From Flavobacteriales bacterium UBA1958 (GTDB lineage Bacteria > Bacteroidota > Bacteroidia > Flavobacteriales_D > Sanyastnellaceae), in assembly GCA_002336675.1 (NCBI GenBank), contig DDEI01000022.1, forward strand, positions 1-39,769: DNA of 39,769 bases, written 5' to 3'. Shown in pieces: positions 33,211 through 39,769 of this stretch (position 1 is its first letter; each line of letters opens with the position of its first letter). A program made the position numbers and the translations under genes. The notes under the pieces were generated by a model that was not told the origin of the DNA, ran no database searches, and worked only from the letters and a program-made list of their open reading frames with translations.

Positions 33211-33245
33211 TATAAAAAAAGGCCAGCGATACTGGCCTTTTTTAT
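33211..33245. terminator. Bidirectional terminator between CotH protein and DnaJ-like gene
   Basis: Stem AAAGGCCAG/CTGGCCTTT (33218-33226 with 33232-33240), loop 5 nt, A-run before and T-run after, between two convergent genes. Confidence 0.88.
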
Positions 33246-33264
33246 TGTGCTAAATTAGACTTGT

Positions 33265-34335
33265 TTATCTATTTCCTGAAAAGCTATACTCTTTAAGAAC
33301 ATCTATTCCAAAGAGACCTTTCTCGGTTCTCACATTAATGTGAGAAGCTTTTTGAACTTCTTTCTCGAAGTACACTCTTAATAGGTATTCATCCGTCCAT
33401 ACCCCATTCTCTAAATAGATTAGGCCTTCTGCCATAGAGGAGGGATCTCCTTGGTAAGGGATGAACTGATAGGCGTGTTTTCTTTCTTTAGAAGAATTTG
33501 ACAGAGCGAAATTCGCCAAGAAAAGTAAGCTGAGGACAAATGGGATTAATCCAAGTGAGATATAATTTTGTTTGTTTTTCTTGTATTTAATTAGTGTTCC
33601 AGTAACATATTTAGCTCCTATGCCGAGAAGAAGAAAGAGAGAGATAATCAAAGAAGAGTTTATCACAGTGCGAATAGTAACAGTAAAAAATATAATAAAA
33701 GAGGTAATAACCATTATGTAAGTCCAAAATTTATAGGTCTGACTCACCTGGTTGAGCGACTGTCTGAAATCTTCAACGGAGAGGTCTCTAAATGTTTTTC
33801 TAACATAAGCCCACCATAAAGGAAAGCCGATAGCGAATAATATAGGAAAAGTTAAAAATCCGTCCAGTCCCCATTTTAGTGGAAATTTAATCATTAAACC
33901 TAAAATAATCATCAATAGAAAAAGGGCTACATAATTAAAGAAGTGGCTAAATACTTTACTTAGCGCATATTCTTCAGAAGCTAAATACTTTTTTTTTAGG
34001 TTCTCTGCTCGTTCTTTAGCATCCTCGCGTTTCTTTCTCGTTTCTTCGATATCCCAATTTTTGTGAGTCCCATATTTTTTTTTGAGATTAATGTCATCAT
34101 CTTTTTTTATCCACTCTCTTTTTTTATAATTATGCTGCGCTCTCGTAGTGTTTCTGTAAGAAAGAATAAAATCATAAGAGAACCTAAGCCGCGCGAATTC
34201 TTCCTTCGCACTGGAAGAAGGATTAACATCAGGGTGCAAATGTTTGGCATTTTTTCTGAAAGCAGTTTTTACCTCAGCCATCGAAGCGTCTGGCCCTAAG
34301 CCTAATTTCTTAAGATGTAGTAGGTAGTCTTGCAT
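33265..34335 (-). CDS. J-domain integral membrane protein
   Basis: The 356-aa protein starts with a J domain (residues 1 to about 60) including the HPD motif at H34-P35-D36 (HLHPDVNPSS), which recruits DnaK/Hsp70. A charged segment rich in Lys/Arg follows (about 68-120), then about five to six membrane helices (about 126-275), and a C-terminal soluble part (about 280-356). There is no G/F-rich linker, zinc-finger or C-terminal DnaJ substrate domain, so it is a class III J protein tethered to the membrane. It likely targets Hsp70 to a specific membrane client; the client is unknown. It is third in an operon after the pseudouridine synthase and PlsC, starting 6 bp after plsC. Confidence 0.85.
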   Translation of the reverse strand: MQDYLLHLKKLGLGPDASMAEVKTAFRKNAKHLHPDVNPSSSAKEEFARLRFSYDFILSYRNTTRAQHNYKKREWIKKDDDINLKKKYGTHKNWDIEETRKKREDAKERAENLKKKYLASEEYALSKVFSHFFNYVALFLLMIILGLMIKFPLKWGLDGFLTFPILFAIGFPLWWAYVRKTFRDLSVEDFRQSLNQVSQTYKFWTYIMVITSFIIFFTVTIRTVINSSLIISLFLLLGIGAKYVTGTLIKYKKNKQNYISLGLIPFVLSLLFLANFALSNSSKERKHAYQFIPYQGDPSSMAEGLIYLENGVWTDEYLLRVYFEKEVQKASHINVRTEKGLFGIDVLKEYSFSGNR

Positions 34336-34341
34336 TAAATT

Positions 34342-35067
34342 CTACTTTTTTTTCAACTCTTCAATAAGCTCTTTTACCTTCTCACGAGTTAGTTTTGATA
34401 GTTCGTCTAGGGTTAAGTCAGCATGATCATCTGCTTTTATCACCTCTCCTATATTTACTTTCAGTGTTTTTCCAGAGTGAATCTTTAAGCTTCCTGCCGC
34501 CATAATGTCTCTGCTTCCTAAAATACCTATAGGCACAATATCCAGCCCATGAGTTTTTGCCATTCTAAAAGCGCCTTTCTTAAAAGGCATAAGTTCACCT
34601 GTTTTGGATCTTGTTCCTTCGGCAAATGAAATTACATTTTTTCCGCTCTTAACTTTTTCTCCAGCGATTTTTATAGACTCTTGAGATTTCATTTTATTCT
34701 TCCTGTCTATGAATATCATACCTGTTAACCAGATGTACCAGCCTATAAAAGGTACGTATTTTATTTCCTTTTTAGCTATGTAATAGAGCGGGTGAGGACA
34801 AGCCAGCGAAACAGCTGGAGGATCCATATGACTCTCATGATTAGAAATATAAATTTTTCCAGGAGATTTTTCTATAACTTGATTTCCATATTTCTCAAAT
34901 TTAGTACCGCACACAAACATTACACCGTTCGAGAATAAGTATACGGCAGTGTTAATACATTTGTCAGTAGAACCTGTAAATAGCAGAATGATTAGCCCTA
35001 TCGTAGAGCCATAAGCGGCTACAATTACTATTAAGATTAATCGAATGATATTTATTAAATACTTCAT
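34342..35067 (-). CDS. plsC: 1-acyl-sn-glycerol-3-phosphate acyltransferase
   Basis: The 241-aa membrane-bound enzyme transfers an acyl group to lysophosphatidic acid in phospholipid synthesis. It has an N-terminal membrane helix (about 5-30), the catalytic HX4D motif H77ESHMD82 (ISNHESHMDPP), FIGWYIWLTGMIFIDR, and the acyl-glycerol binding EGTR at 150-153 (FAEGTRSKTGELMPFKKGAFR), followed by a motif IV-like region (DIVPIGILG). These are motifs I-IV of the PlsC/AGPAT family. It lies 20 bp after the pseudouridine synthase gene and 6 bp before the J-domain gene; all three are on the minus strand and end near the terminator at 33211-33245. Confidence 0.94.
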   Translation of the reverse strand: MKYLINIIRLILIVIVAAYGSTIGLIILLFTGSTDKCINTAVYLFSNGVMFVCGTKFEKYGNQVIEKSPGKIYISNHESHMDPPAVSLACPHPLYYIAKKEIKYVPFIGWYIWLTGMIFIDRKNKMKSQESIKIAGEKVKSGKNVISFAEGTRSKTGELMPFKKGAFRMAKTHGLDIVPIGILGSRDIMAAGSLKIHSGKTLKVNIGEVIKADDHADLTLDELSKLTREKVKELIEELKKK

Positions 35068-35087
35068 TTTGCTAATATCTAGTAAAA

Positions 35088-35675
35088 TTATAAGTGGAGC
35101 ATCTTTTTAAATTCACTCTCATCATATTCTTTTATTTCTCCGGGTTTCAGGTGAGCTAAAGAAAGCTGCTCTATAGAAAATCTAACCAATCTAAGTGTAG
35201 GAAATCCTACAGCAGCAGTCATCTTTCTTACTTGTCTGTTTTTGCCTTCAATCAGTATGAGCTTCAGCCATGAGGTAGGAATAGATTTCCTTATTCGAAT
35301 AGGTGGTACTCTGTCCCAAATAAAATCTGGCTGGGCACATATACTTGCTTTAGCAGGAAGCGTGTAATAGGCTTTTTTACTCACTTTTATAGTGACACTT
35401 TTAGCGAGTTGAGCTATAGCTTCTTCTGTAATCTTTCCATCAACTTGAACATAATAACATCGTTCATGCTTATTTTTAGGAAGTAGTAGTCGCTGATTAA
35501 TAGAAGTATCATTGGTTAATAGAAGTAAACCTTCAGACTCGGCATCTAATCTTCCCACTCCGTATACATCTTTAGGCAGGTTTAGAATTTGGGAGAGACC
35601 TTTCCATTTCACTTCATTACTAAACTGTGATAGGTATCCGTAGGGCTTGTTAAATTTATAATATCTGCGGTGCAA
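35088..35675 (-). CDS. rRNA pseudouridine synthase, RsuA/RluB/E/F family (RluE-like)
   Basis: The 195-aa enzyme converts uridine to pseudouridine in rRNA. YYKFNKPYGYLSQFS and GVGRLDAESEGLLLLTND carry the catalytic Asp44 (GRLD). YYVQVDGKI and LIEGKNRQVRKMTAAVGFPTLRLVR are the usual later motifs. It lacks the N-terminal S4 RNA-binding domain, as does RluE (23S rRNA psi2457), which makes that assignment the best guess; RsuA- or RluF-like targets remain possible. It is first in the operon with plsC and the J-domain gene and divergent from the Omp85-like gene (56 bp between starts). Confidence 0.88.
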   Translation of the reverse strand: MHRRYYKFNKPYGYLSQFSNEVKWKGLSQILNLPKDVYGVGRLDAESEGLLLLTNDTSINQRLLLPKNKHERCYYVQVDGKITEEAIAQLAKSVTIKVSKKAYYTLPAKASICAQPDFIWDRVPPIRIRKSIPTSWLKLILIEGKNRQVRKMTAAVGFPTLRLVRFSIEQLSLAHLKPGEIKEYDESEFKKMLHL

Positions 35676-35731
35676 TAGGTATATCTTTTTTCAATCGTTT
35701 TCGAAAGTAAACATTCACTTAGTATCTTGGC

Positions 35732-36844
35732 ATGATGTTTAAGAATTTTCTTCTTGTATTTTTTCTCTTAAACTTTTTCCACGGAAACGGCCAGGAAGAA
35801 TTTAAAGATATTCCTGCGCAGGAAAGCGACACCATTAGTCGAGAAAGAAAGAATTTATTAATAGGATTTCCAGCGGCATATTACACTCCGGAAACCAAGT
35901 GGGGTTTCGGTGCAGGAGGAATATATAATTTTTATATAGATGATAATGATAGCATTAGTCCTTCTAGCCAGGTTCAGTTAGCTGCTTCGTATACTCAGCG
36001 TAAGCAGGTGTTAATTTATCTACCTTTTAATATTTACTTGGATGAGTGGAGTAATGTAATTGAGGGTGAGTTTGGATATTATGATTATATATATCCTTTC
36101 TATGGGCTAGGTAATGAAAGCAAAAATGAGGACTTTGAAAATTATAATTCCCGCTATTTTAGGTTTCAAATAGACGGTTTGAAGAAATTAAAAAAAGATA
36201 TTTTTGCTGGTTTTAGGTATTGGATTGATACTCCTGACATCTATAAAATAGAAGCGGGAGGGATTTTAGATTCTGACGATGTCCTGGGAGAAACAGGGGG
36301 GATCATAAGTGGATTTGGTCCGGTAGTTAGATTAGATAAAAGAAACAATGTTTACAGCACGTCTAAAGGGAGTTACGTGAGTATTCTTTATCAAGGGTTT
36401 AATAAGTCCATAGGCAGTGAGTTTGACTTCGGTCGGGTGCGCTTAGATGCTAGGAAGTTTTGGAGTTTGAAGAATGTAATCCTGGCAGCACAGTTTTACG
36501 GAGATATTAATTGGGGAGATGTTCCGTTTTTCCAAAAAGCCAGGCTAGGTGGAACTAAAAGATTAAGAGGATATTTAGAGGGTAGATACATCGATGATGT
36601 TTCTATAGTTCCGCAGATAGAATTTAGAAGAGATATATGGAGAAGAATAGGTGGAGTAGGTTTCTTGAGCACAGGAAGTGTAATGCCTTCTTTAAAGGAT
36701 TTCGCTAATAGTAAATGGAGATATACCTATGGTGCTGGACTGCGTTATACATTAGATAAAGAAAAAGGAATTAAAATTAGAGTGGATTATGCGTTTACTC
36801 CTGAGGGAACCAATTTTTATTTTACTATTGGAGAAGCTTTTTAA
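35732..36844 (+). CDS. Omp85/BamA-TamA-type outer-membrane barrel without POTRA domains
   Basis: The 370-aa protein has a signal peptide (about 1-20, ending GNGQ). The rest is a 16-strand-type bacterial surface antigen barrel (PF01103-like), with the conserved (V/L)RGY motif in GGTKRLRGYLEG, where BamA has VRGF in loop 6. It ends EAF. POTRA domains are missing, so it is not BamA itself. Such short Omp85-like proteins occur in Bacteroidota with unproven roles, possibly assembly or transport of lipids or proteins. The start is ATG-ATG; the first is shown. The downstream lipoprotein gene begins 10 bp after its stop. Confidence 0.85.
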   Translation: MMFKNFLLVFFLLNFFHGNGQEEFKDIPAQESDTISRERKNLLIGFPAAYYTPETKWGFGAGGIYNFYIDDNDSISPSSQVQLAASYTQRKQVLIYLPFNIYLDEWSNVIEGEFGYYDYIYPFYGLGNESKNEDFENYNSRYFRFQIDGLKKLKKDIFAGFRYWIDTPDIYKIEAGGILDSDDVLGETGGIISGFGPVVRLDKRNNVYSTSKGSYVSILYQGFNKSIGSEFDFGRVRLDARKFWSLKNVILAAQFYGDINWGDVPFFQKARLGGTKRLRGYLEGRYIDDVSIVPQIEFRRDIWRRIGGVGFLSTGSVMPSLKDFANSKWRYTYGAGLRYTLDKEKGIKIRVDYAFTPEGTNFYFTIGEAF

Positions 36845-36854
36845 GAAAAACAAA

Positions 36855-37301
36855 ATGAAGAATTTATATTTAGTGTGTATTAGTCTGATGTTATTCAGTT
36901 GTCAACAACAAAAAGAAGAGATGCAGCATGACAAAGCTAAAATTATTTCAATTATTAAAACCAATTTAGCTGCGCAGAAATCAGCTTGGAACGCAGGTGA
37001 TATAACAATGTTTATGGAGCATTACTGGAAAAGTGATTCTATGGCTTTTATGAGTAAAAGCGGAGTCAGATATGGATGGTCAGAGACGTTAGACGCGTAT
37101 AAATCTAGTTATCCTACACAAAAAGAAATGGGAACCTTAGGGTTCGAAGTAAAGAAATTAGACATATTATCTGCTGACGCAGCTTACATGTTAGGATCAT
37201 GGAATCTAGAAAGAGATACTCTAGAAGTAGGAGGTCATTTTTCACTTATCTGGAAAAAAGTAAATGGGCAGTGGGTTATAGTAACCGATCATACAAGCTA
37301 G
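36855..37301 (+). CDS. DUF4440/SnoaL-like lipoprotein
   Basis: The 148-aa product starts MKNLYLVCISLMLFSCQQQK, a lipoprotein signal with lipobox LFSC. The remainder is an NTF2-like (SnoaL/DUF4440) alpha+beta fold with the motifs AWNAGDITMFMEHYWKSDS, YGWSETLDAYKSSYPTQKEMG and a C-terminal WKKVNGQWVIVTDHTS. Members often bind small ligands; many have no known function. A longer open frame begins inside the barrel gene (36789) but would not give a lipoprotein signal, so the ATG at 36855 is chosen. It is followed by the rhomboid gene after 3 bp. Confidence 0.85.
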   Translation: MKNLYLVCISLMLFSCQQQKEEMQHDKAKIISIIKTNLAAQKSAWNAGDITMFMEHYWKSDSMAFMSKSGVRYGWSETLDAYKSSYPTQKEMGTLGFEVKKLDILSADAAYMLGSWNLERDTLEVGGHFSLIWKKVNGQWVIVTDHTS

Positions 37302-37304
37302 CAA

Positions 37305-37976
37305 ATGAACTTTTCTGAGACTCCCATAACGTTTGTCATTTTAGGCATTACCATTTTAGCTTCATTCGCAGCATTTAATAACAGAGGACTAAAAAGCAAT
37401 TGGCTTTTTAATCCCTACCTAGTAAAAGAACACAATCAATGGTATAGGGCATTTACCCATGCATTCATCCATTCAGATTACATGCATTTAGGATTTAATA
37501 TGTATGTGTTTTTTGGTTTTGGCTTAACATTAGAACAGGTGTTTACTGACCCCGTTTTATGGACGATGACTTTTCCTGATATCCCTTTTTGGGGTGTAGT
37601 TAAGGGAAGGATAATTTACACTATTCTCTATGTAGGAGGTTTCTTATACGCTGTAGTTCCAGCTATGAGAAAACACTCTTCCAATCCGAGCTACAATTCT
37701 TTAGGAGCTTCAGGAGCAGTTTCTGCTATTCTGCTGGCTTATATTGTACTGTTTCCATTAAATACGTTACATCTTATGTTTATTCCGTTCCCTATTCCAG
37801 CTATAGTAATGGGTATAGGGCTTTTTATCTATGAAGCCTACATGAATAAGAGAGGAGGGACTGGCATAGCCCATGATGCGCATATCTCAGGAGCTATATT
37901 CGGAGTGGTATTTATTCTGGCAGTGAACTACAAATTCATAGGACACTTTATTTCGGAGATTTCTAGCTTCTTTTAA
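37305..37976 (+). CDS. Rhomboid-family intramembrane serine protease
   Basis: The 223-aa polytopic protein has six membrane helices. The catalytic Ser136 is in GASGAVSAI and His193 is in AHDAHISGAIFG, forming the rhomboid Ser-His dyad. The HLGFNMYVFFG segment gives the oxyanion His/Asn (N65). RAFTHAFIHSDYMHL is the usual loop L1 region. It cleaves single-pass membrane proteins inside the bilayer; the substrate is not evident. It is third in the unit with the Omp85-like barrel and the lipoprotein (3-bp gap from the latter). No terminator hairpin is obvious after it. Confidence 0.92.
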   Translation: MNFSETPITFVILGITILASFAAFNNRGLKSNWLFNPYLVKEHNQWYRAFTHAFIHSDYMHLGFNMYVFFGFGLTLEQVFTDPVLWTMTFPDIPFWGVVKGRIIYTILYVGGFLYAVVPAMRKHSSNPSYNSLGASGAVSAILLAYIVLFPLNTLHLMFIPFPIPAIVMGIGLFIYEAYMNKRGGTGIAHDAHISGAIFGVVFILAVNYKFIGHFISEISSFF

Positions 37977-38159
37977 TACACCTCTAGAAAGAGGATGCAT
38001 TAGGTTTAAGAAGACTTTCTATATCGTACAACGTAAATACGGTAAAGATTACAAAGAAGAGAAGAATAAGATTAATTCCATTTACTAAGAATCTCTTAAC
38101 GAATTTCCATGTTTATTACAGAGATAATCTGATCAGAAACAATACTTCGGCTTATTCTT

Positions 38160-38173
38160 TCAGGTGCACCTGA
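38160..38173. promoter_or_regulatory. 14-bp perfect palindrome, possible operator
   Basis: TCAGGTGCACCTGA reads the same on both strands. It sits in a gene-free region. Its length suits a dimeric regulator site, but no regulator gene or flanking promoter supports this. Confidence 0.25.
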
Positions 38174-38268
38174 TGACCTATGTCCTAATCTGCGTGAACA
38201 GGGTTAATTTTTTTAATAGATTTAGCCATGAATACAAATTTAATTGGACTACGCTTAAAATAATGACC

Positions 38269-38300
38269 AAAAAAAAAGCCCAGACTTTTTATAATCTGAG
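38269..38300 (-). terminator. Orphan minus-strand terminator, possible end of a small RNA
   Basis: On the minus strand a stem of about eight pairs (two of them G-U; 38293-38300 with 38279-38286) is followed by nine T residues (complement of A 38269-38277). No minus-strand gene precedes it up to the GNAT start at 38506. Confidence 0.5.
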
Positions 38301-38505
38301 ATCTTTCTCTATTAAACCTTAATCTTAATAATTATACGCTGTTATTAGCTATTAACTTCATTTTGAATAACCAATTCTCTTAGTTTTACGGGAATAAGAA
38401 AGAATTAGTTACAGTAATTGAGAGTTGTTCCTGAGTATACATTTAAATAACTGATATTTAGAAGCAAATATTTATACATTTTACATTGCAACGCTTAAAA
38501 GAAAT

Positions 38506-38961
38506 ATGAAAGGGAACAAACATCATAGAATAGTTAAAAAATTTAGTGAATTAAGTTTAGATGACTTGTACAAAATAATTCAACTAAGAATAGATGTGTT
38601 CGTAGTAGAGCAAGACTGTCCGTATTCAGATCTAGATGATAAAGATCAGAACGCTACTCATCTTTACTATGAGACGGAGGAGGGAGAAATCATCGGGTAC
38701 ATTAGAATTTTAGACAAAGGTGTATCCTACAAAGAGATAGCTATAGGCCGAGTGATTATTAAAGAATCCTGCAGAAAATATAAGCTTGGACATCAGCTCA
38801 TGCAAGATGGGATAGATTATATAAGATCTTTGGGAGAAACGGAGATAAGAATCTCTGCTCAGGAGCACCTCAGAGAGTTTTACGAGAGACTAGGTTTTGA
38901 AAAGATGGGAGGAATGTATCTAGAAGATAATATACCTCACATACAGATGTTTAAGGCTTAA
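38506..38961 (+). CDS. GNAT N-acetyltransferase, ElaA-like
   Basis: The 151-aa acetyltransferase has the ElaA-family signature LRIDVFVVEQDCPYSDLDDKD (about residues 26-46). It also carries IGYIRIL, the acetyl-CoA pyrophosphate-binding motif A region (IGRVIIKESCRKYKLGHQLMQDGIDYIRS), then ISAQEHLREFYERLGFEKMG (motif B) and PHIQM near the end. It would transfer acetyl from acetyl-CoA to an unknown amine or protein in the cytoplasm. The length is typical (about 150 aa). It is preceded by a 529-bp gap and converges on the SRPBCC gene. Confidence 0.9.
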   Translation: MKGNKHHRIVKKFSELSLDDLYKIIQLRIDVFVVEQDCPYSDLDDKDQNATHLYYETEEGEIIGYIRILDKGVSYKEIAIGRVIIKESCRKYKLGHQLMQDGIDYIRSLGETEIRISAQEHLREFYERLGFEKMGGMYLEDNIPHIQMFKA

Positions 38962-39007
38962 TAAAGACTGGGTGAATGACTTGTCAAGGCTTTAGTATTT
39001 TTCTGGC

Positions 39008-39505
39008 TTAAGCATATTTTTTGGTGGTTTTCAGCATCACCACATTTTTATTATACTTCTCGTCTATTACTCTTCTCCTGTATTCGAAAATAGCATTGAG
39101 TTGCTTTTTAATAAACAGTTTATTAGCTATGCCACCTAAAAAACCGAAAGGAGGCTCGTAAGTAATTAAATCTGACATAATTACACCGTCATCGGTTTGG
39201 ATTATTTTATGTTCATGATGCCACATTTTATAAGGACCTTTTCTCTGTTCATCTACGAAGAACTTTTTATCTGAAACATGAGTTATTTCCGTTACCCAAG
39301 GCATTTTAATTCCTAAAACCGGACTCACCTTATAACTGATAATCATTCCAGGATACATTACTTCGCTTGTGTGGCCAGTGGTTATTTCAAATCCCATATA
39401 GTCGGGAGTAATATCTTTTAAATTTCCTGGTGATGAAACAAAATCCCATATCTCATCTACGGACGTATGTATTTTTTGCTCTTTGTAAAGTTGATATACT
39501 GGCAT
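39008..39505 (-). CDS. SRPBCC-fold protein
   Basis: The 165-aa protein has the START/Bet v1-like (SRPBCC) helix-grip pattern: EQKIHTSVDEIWDFVSSPGNLKDITP near the start, VTEITHVSDKKFFVDEQRKGPYKMWHHEHKI, then LITYEPPFGFLGGIANKLFIKKQLNAIFEYRRRVI as the C-terminal helix. These proteins bind hydrophobic ligands or lipids; some homologues are labelled cell-division inhibitor (a distant SulA/YfcH naming) without evidence. It is cytoplasmic by lack of signal peptide. No operon partner is visible; it converges with the GNAT gene. Confidence 0.88.
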   Translation of the reverse strand: MPVYQLYKEQKIHTSVDEIWDFVSSPGNLKDITPDYMGFEITTGHTSEVMYPGMIISYKVSPVLGIKMPWVTEITHVSDKKFFVDEQRKGPYKMWHHEHKIIQTDDGVIMSDLITYEPPFGFLGGIANKLFIKKQLNAIFEYRRRVIDEKYNKNVVMLKTTKKYA

Positions 39506-39666
39506 AGGCTTTTATTATACCTACAAATAACGCTTCAGAACTTGAGAGAATTATTTCGAAAAAATCACCAAGAACTAAATTCATTCACGAAAGAATAACT
39601 TAGAGCTATGAATTCCCCTTTAAAAGAGGGTTTGATATTAAACCTTAAGAATCGAAATGCGCTAAA

Positions 39667-39695
39667 CAAAAAAGCCCTCTAGGAAAAGGGCTTTC
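39667..39695 (-). terminator. Rho-independent terminator of the gene entering from the right edge
   Basis: Stem AAAGCCCT/AGGGCTTT (39671-39678 with 39687-39694) with an 8-nt loop and a T-run on the minus strand, about 25 bp past the stop codon at 39719-39721. Confidence 0.8.
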
Positions 39696-39718
39696 AAAAT
39701 ATGATTTCAATTTATAAG

Positions 39719-39769
39719 TTAAACGTTCTCATCTAAAGTTATATCTCCAGAATCAAATGAGCCATCTAC
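39719..39769 (-). CDS. C-terminal end of an unidentified protein, cut by window edge
   Basis: On the minus strand the last 16 codons (ending ...FDSGDITLDENV) run into TAA at 39719-39721, followed by a proper terminator. Too little is present to name a family. The position of the terminator supports that this frame is real. Confidence 0.5.
   Translation of the reverse strand, partial: VDGSFDSGDITLDENV

Larger units (their letters stand above)
37977..38505. other. 529-bp intergenic region with orphan terminator and palindrome
   Basis: No confident gene lies between the rhomboid protease and the GNAT gene. It contains a 14-bp perfect palindrome (38160-38173) and a minus-strand terminator-like hairpin with nine T residues (38269-38300) that does not follow any recognised gene. 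Coding-like fragments (for example QRKYGKDYKEEKNK near 38030) lack starts and are ignored. Confidence 0.5.

Noticed and set aside
36789..36854. 22-residue N-terminal extension of the DUF4440 lipoprotein
   Set aside because: Lies inside the barrel gene and would destroy the lipoprotein signal; ATG 36855 gives a proper lipobox.
37990..38180. Coding-like fragments after the rhomboid gene
   Set aside because: Three frames all look coding-like, none has a start; no reliable remnant can be named.
1..39769. CRISPR arrays, tRNA/rRNA genes, insertion sequences, integrases, phage or toxin-antitoxin genes
   Set aside because: No regularly spaced repeats, cloverleaf-like sequences, transposase motifs or terminal inverted repeats were seen by eye; a computed search would be needed to exclude them fully.

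Overview
The window looks like a chromosomal segment of a Bacteroidota bacterium, most likely a Flavobacteriales-type marine or environmental heterotroph. The evidence is AT-rich DNA, promoter boxes of the Bacteroidota type (TTG-N19-TAnnTTTG, perfect upstream of the HU gene), a secreted protein ending in a type IX secretion (gliding-motility, CHU_C type) sorting domain, S9 and S46 dipeptidyl peptidases, and a signal-peptide/coiled-coil family (14.3-14.9 kb) that I recall only from flavobacteria. It is mostly ordinary housekeeping sequence. I see no prophage, insertion sequence, CRISPR array, tRNA or rRNA.

Layout. 0-3 kb: 3'-truncated crotonase-family enzyme, an outer-membrane beta-barrel protein and citrate synthase, all minus strand. 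3-6.9 kb: POT-family peptide importer and secreted DPP4-type dipeptidyl peptidase in one minus-strand operon. 7.1-9.2 kb: flavoprotein plus FabI. 9.3-13.9 kb: thioredoxin-like protein, RNase D, YqgE/AlgH and a secreted M14 peptidase. 13.9-19.2 kb: coiled-coil membrane protein, PdxH, TrmH-like and TrmL methyltransferases, HU, a 4-TM protein, a thioesterase, a small Cys-rich secreted protein and a PhnA-type mini-protein. 19.3-21.7 kb: tight operon of a CPBP membrane protein, an extended SDR/epimerase and a classical SDR. 22.3-29.0 kb: plus-strand run of GlnRS, S8 subtilase, two envelope proteins and an S46 peptidase with the DPP11 specificity arginine, the first four coupled by start/stop overlaps. 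29.0-29.2 kb: an unlisted 37-aa membrane peptide gene on the minus strand. 29.4-33.2 kb: a 1275-aa T9SS substrate with lamin-tail, chitobiase-C-like, Gly-rich, CotH-kinase and six InlB-B-like repeat modules. 33.3-35.7 kb: RluE-type pseudouridine synthase, PlsC and J-domain membrane protein operon. 35.7-38.0 kb: Omp85-type barrel, DUF4440-like lipoprotein and rhomboid protease. 38.5-39.8 kb: GNAT, SRPBCC protein and the C-terminal end of an unknown gene.

How the genes work together. The clearest theme is protein scavenging. DPP4 (X-Pro), an S46 enzyme predicted to take Asp/Glu dipeptides, an M14 metallopeptidase and an S8 subtilase would make di/tripeptides outside the cytoplasm, and the POT transporter, cotranscribed with DPP4, would import them. 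A second theme is RNA modification and processing (TrmH, TrmL, RluE-like, RNase D, GlnRS).

No complete, clearly new defence or mobile system is visible. The most interesting items are the CotH-kinase T9SS protein, the 37-aa membrane peptide, the orphan minus-strand terminator near 38.3 kb (possible small RNA), a decayed ORF near 14.1 kb, and enzymes with altered catalytic motifs (crotonase, CPBP).
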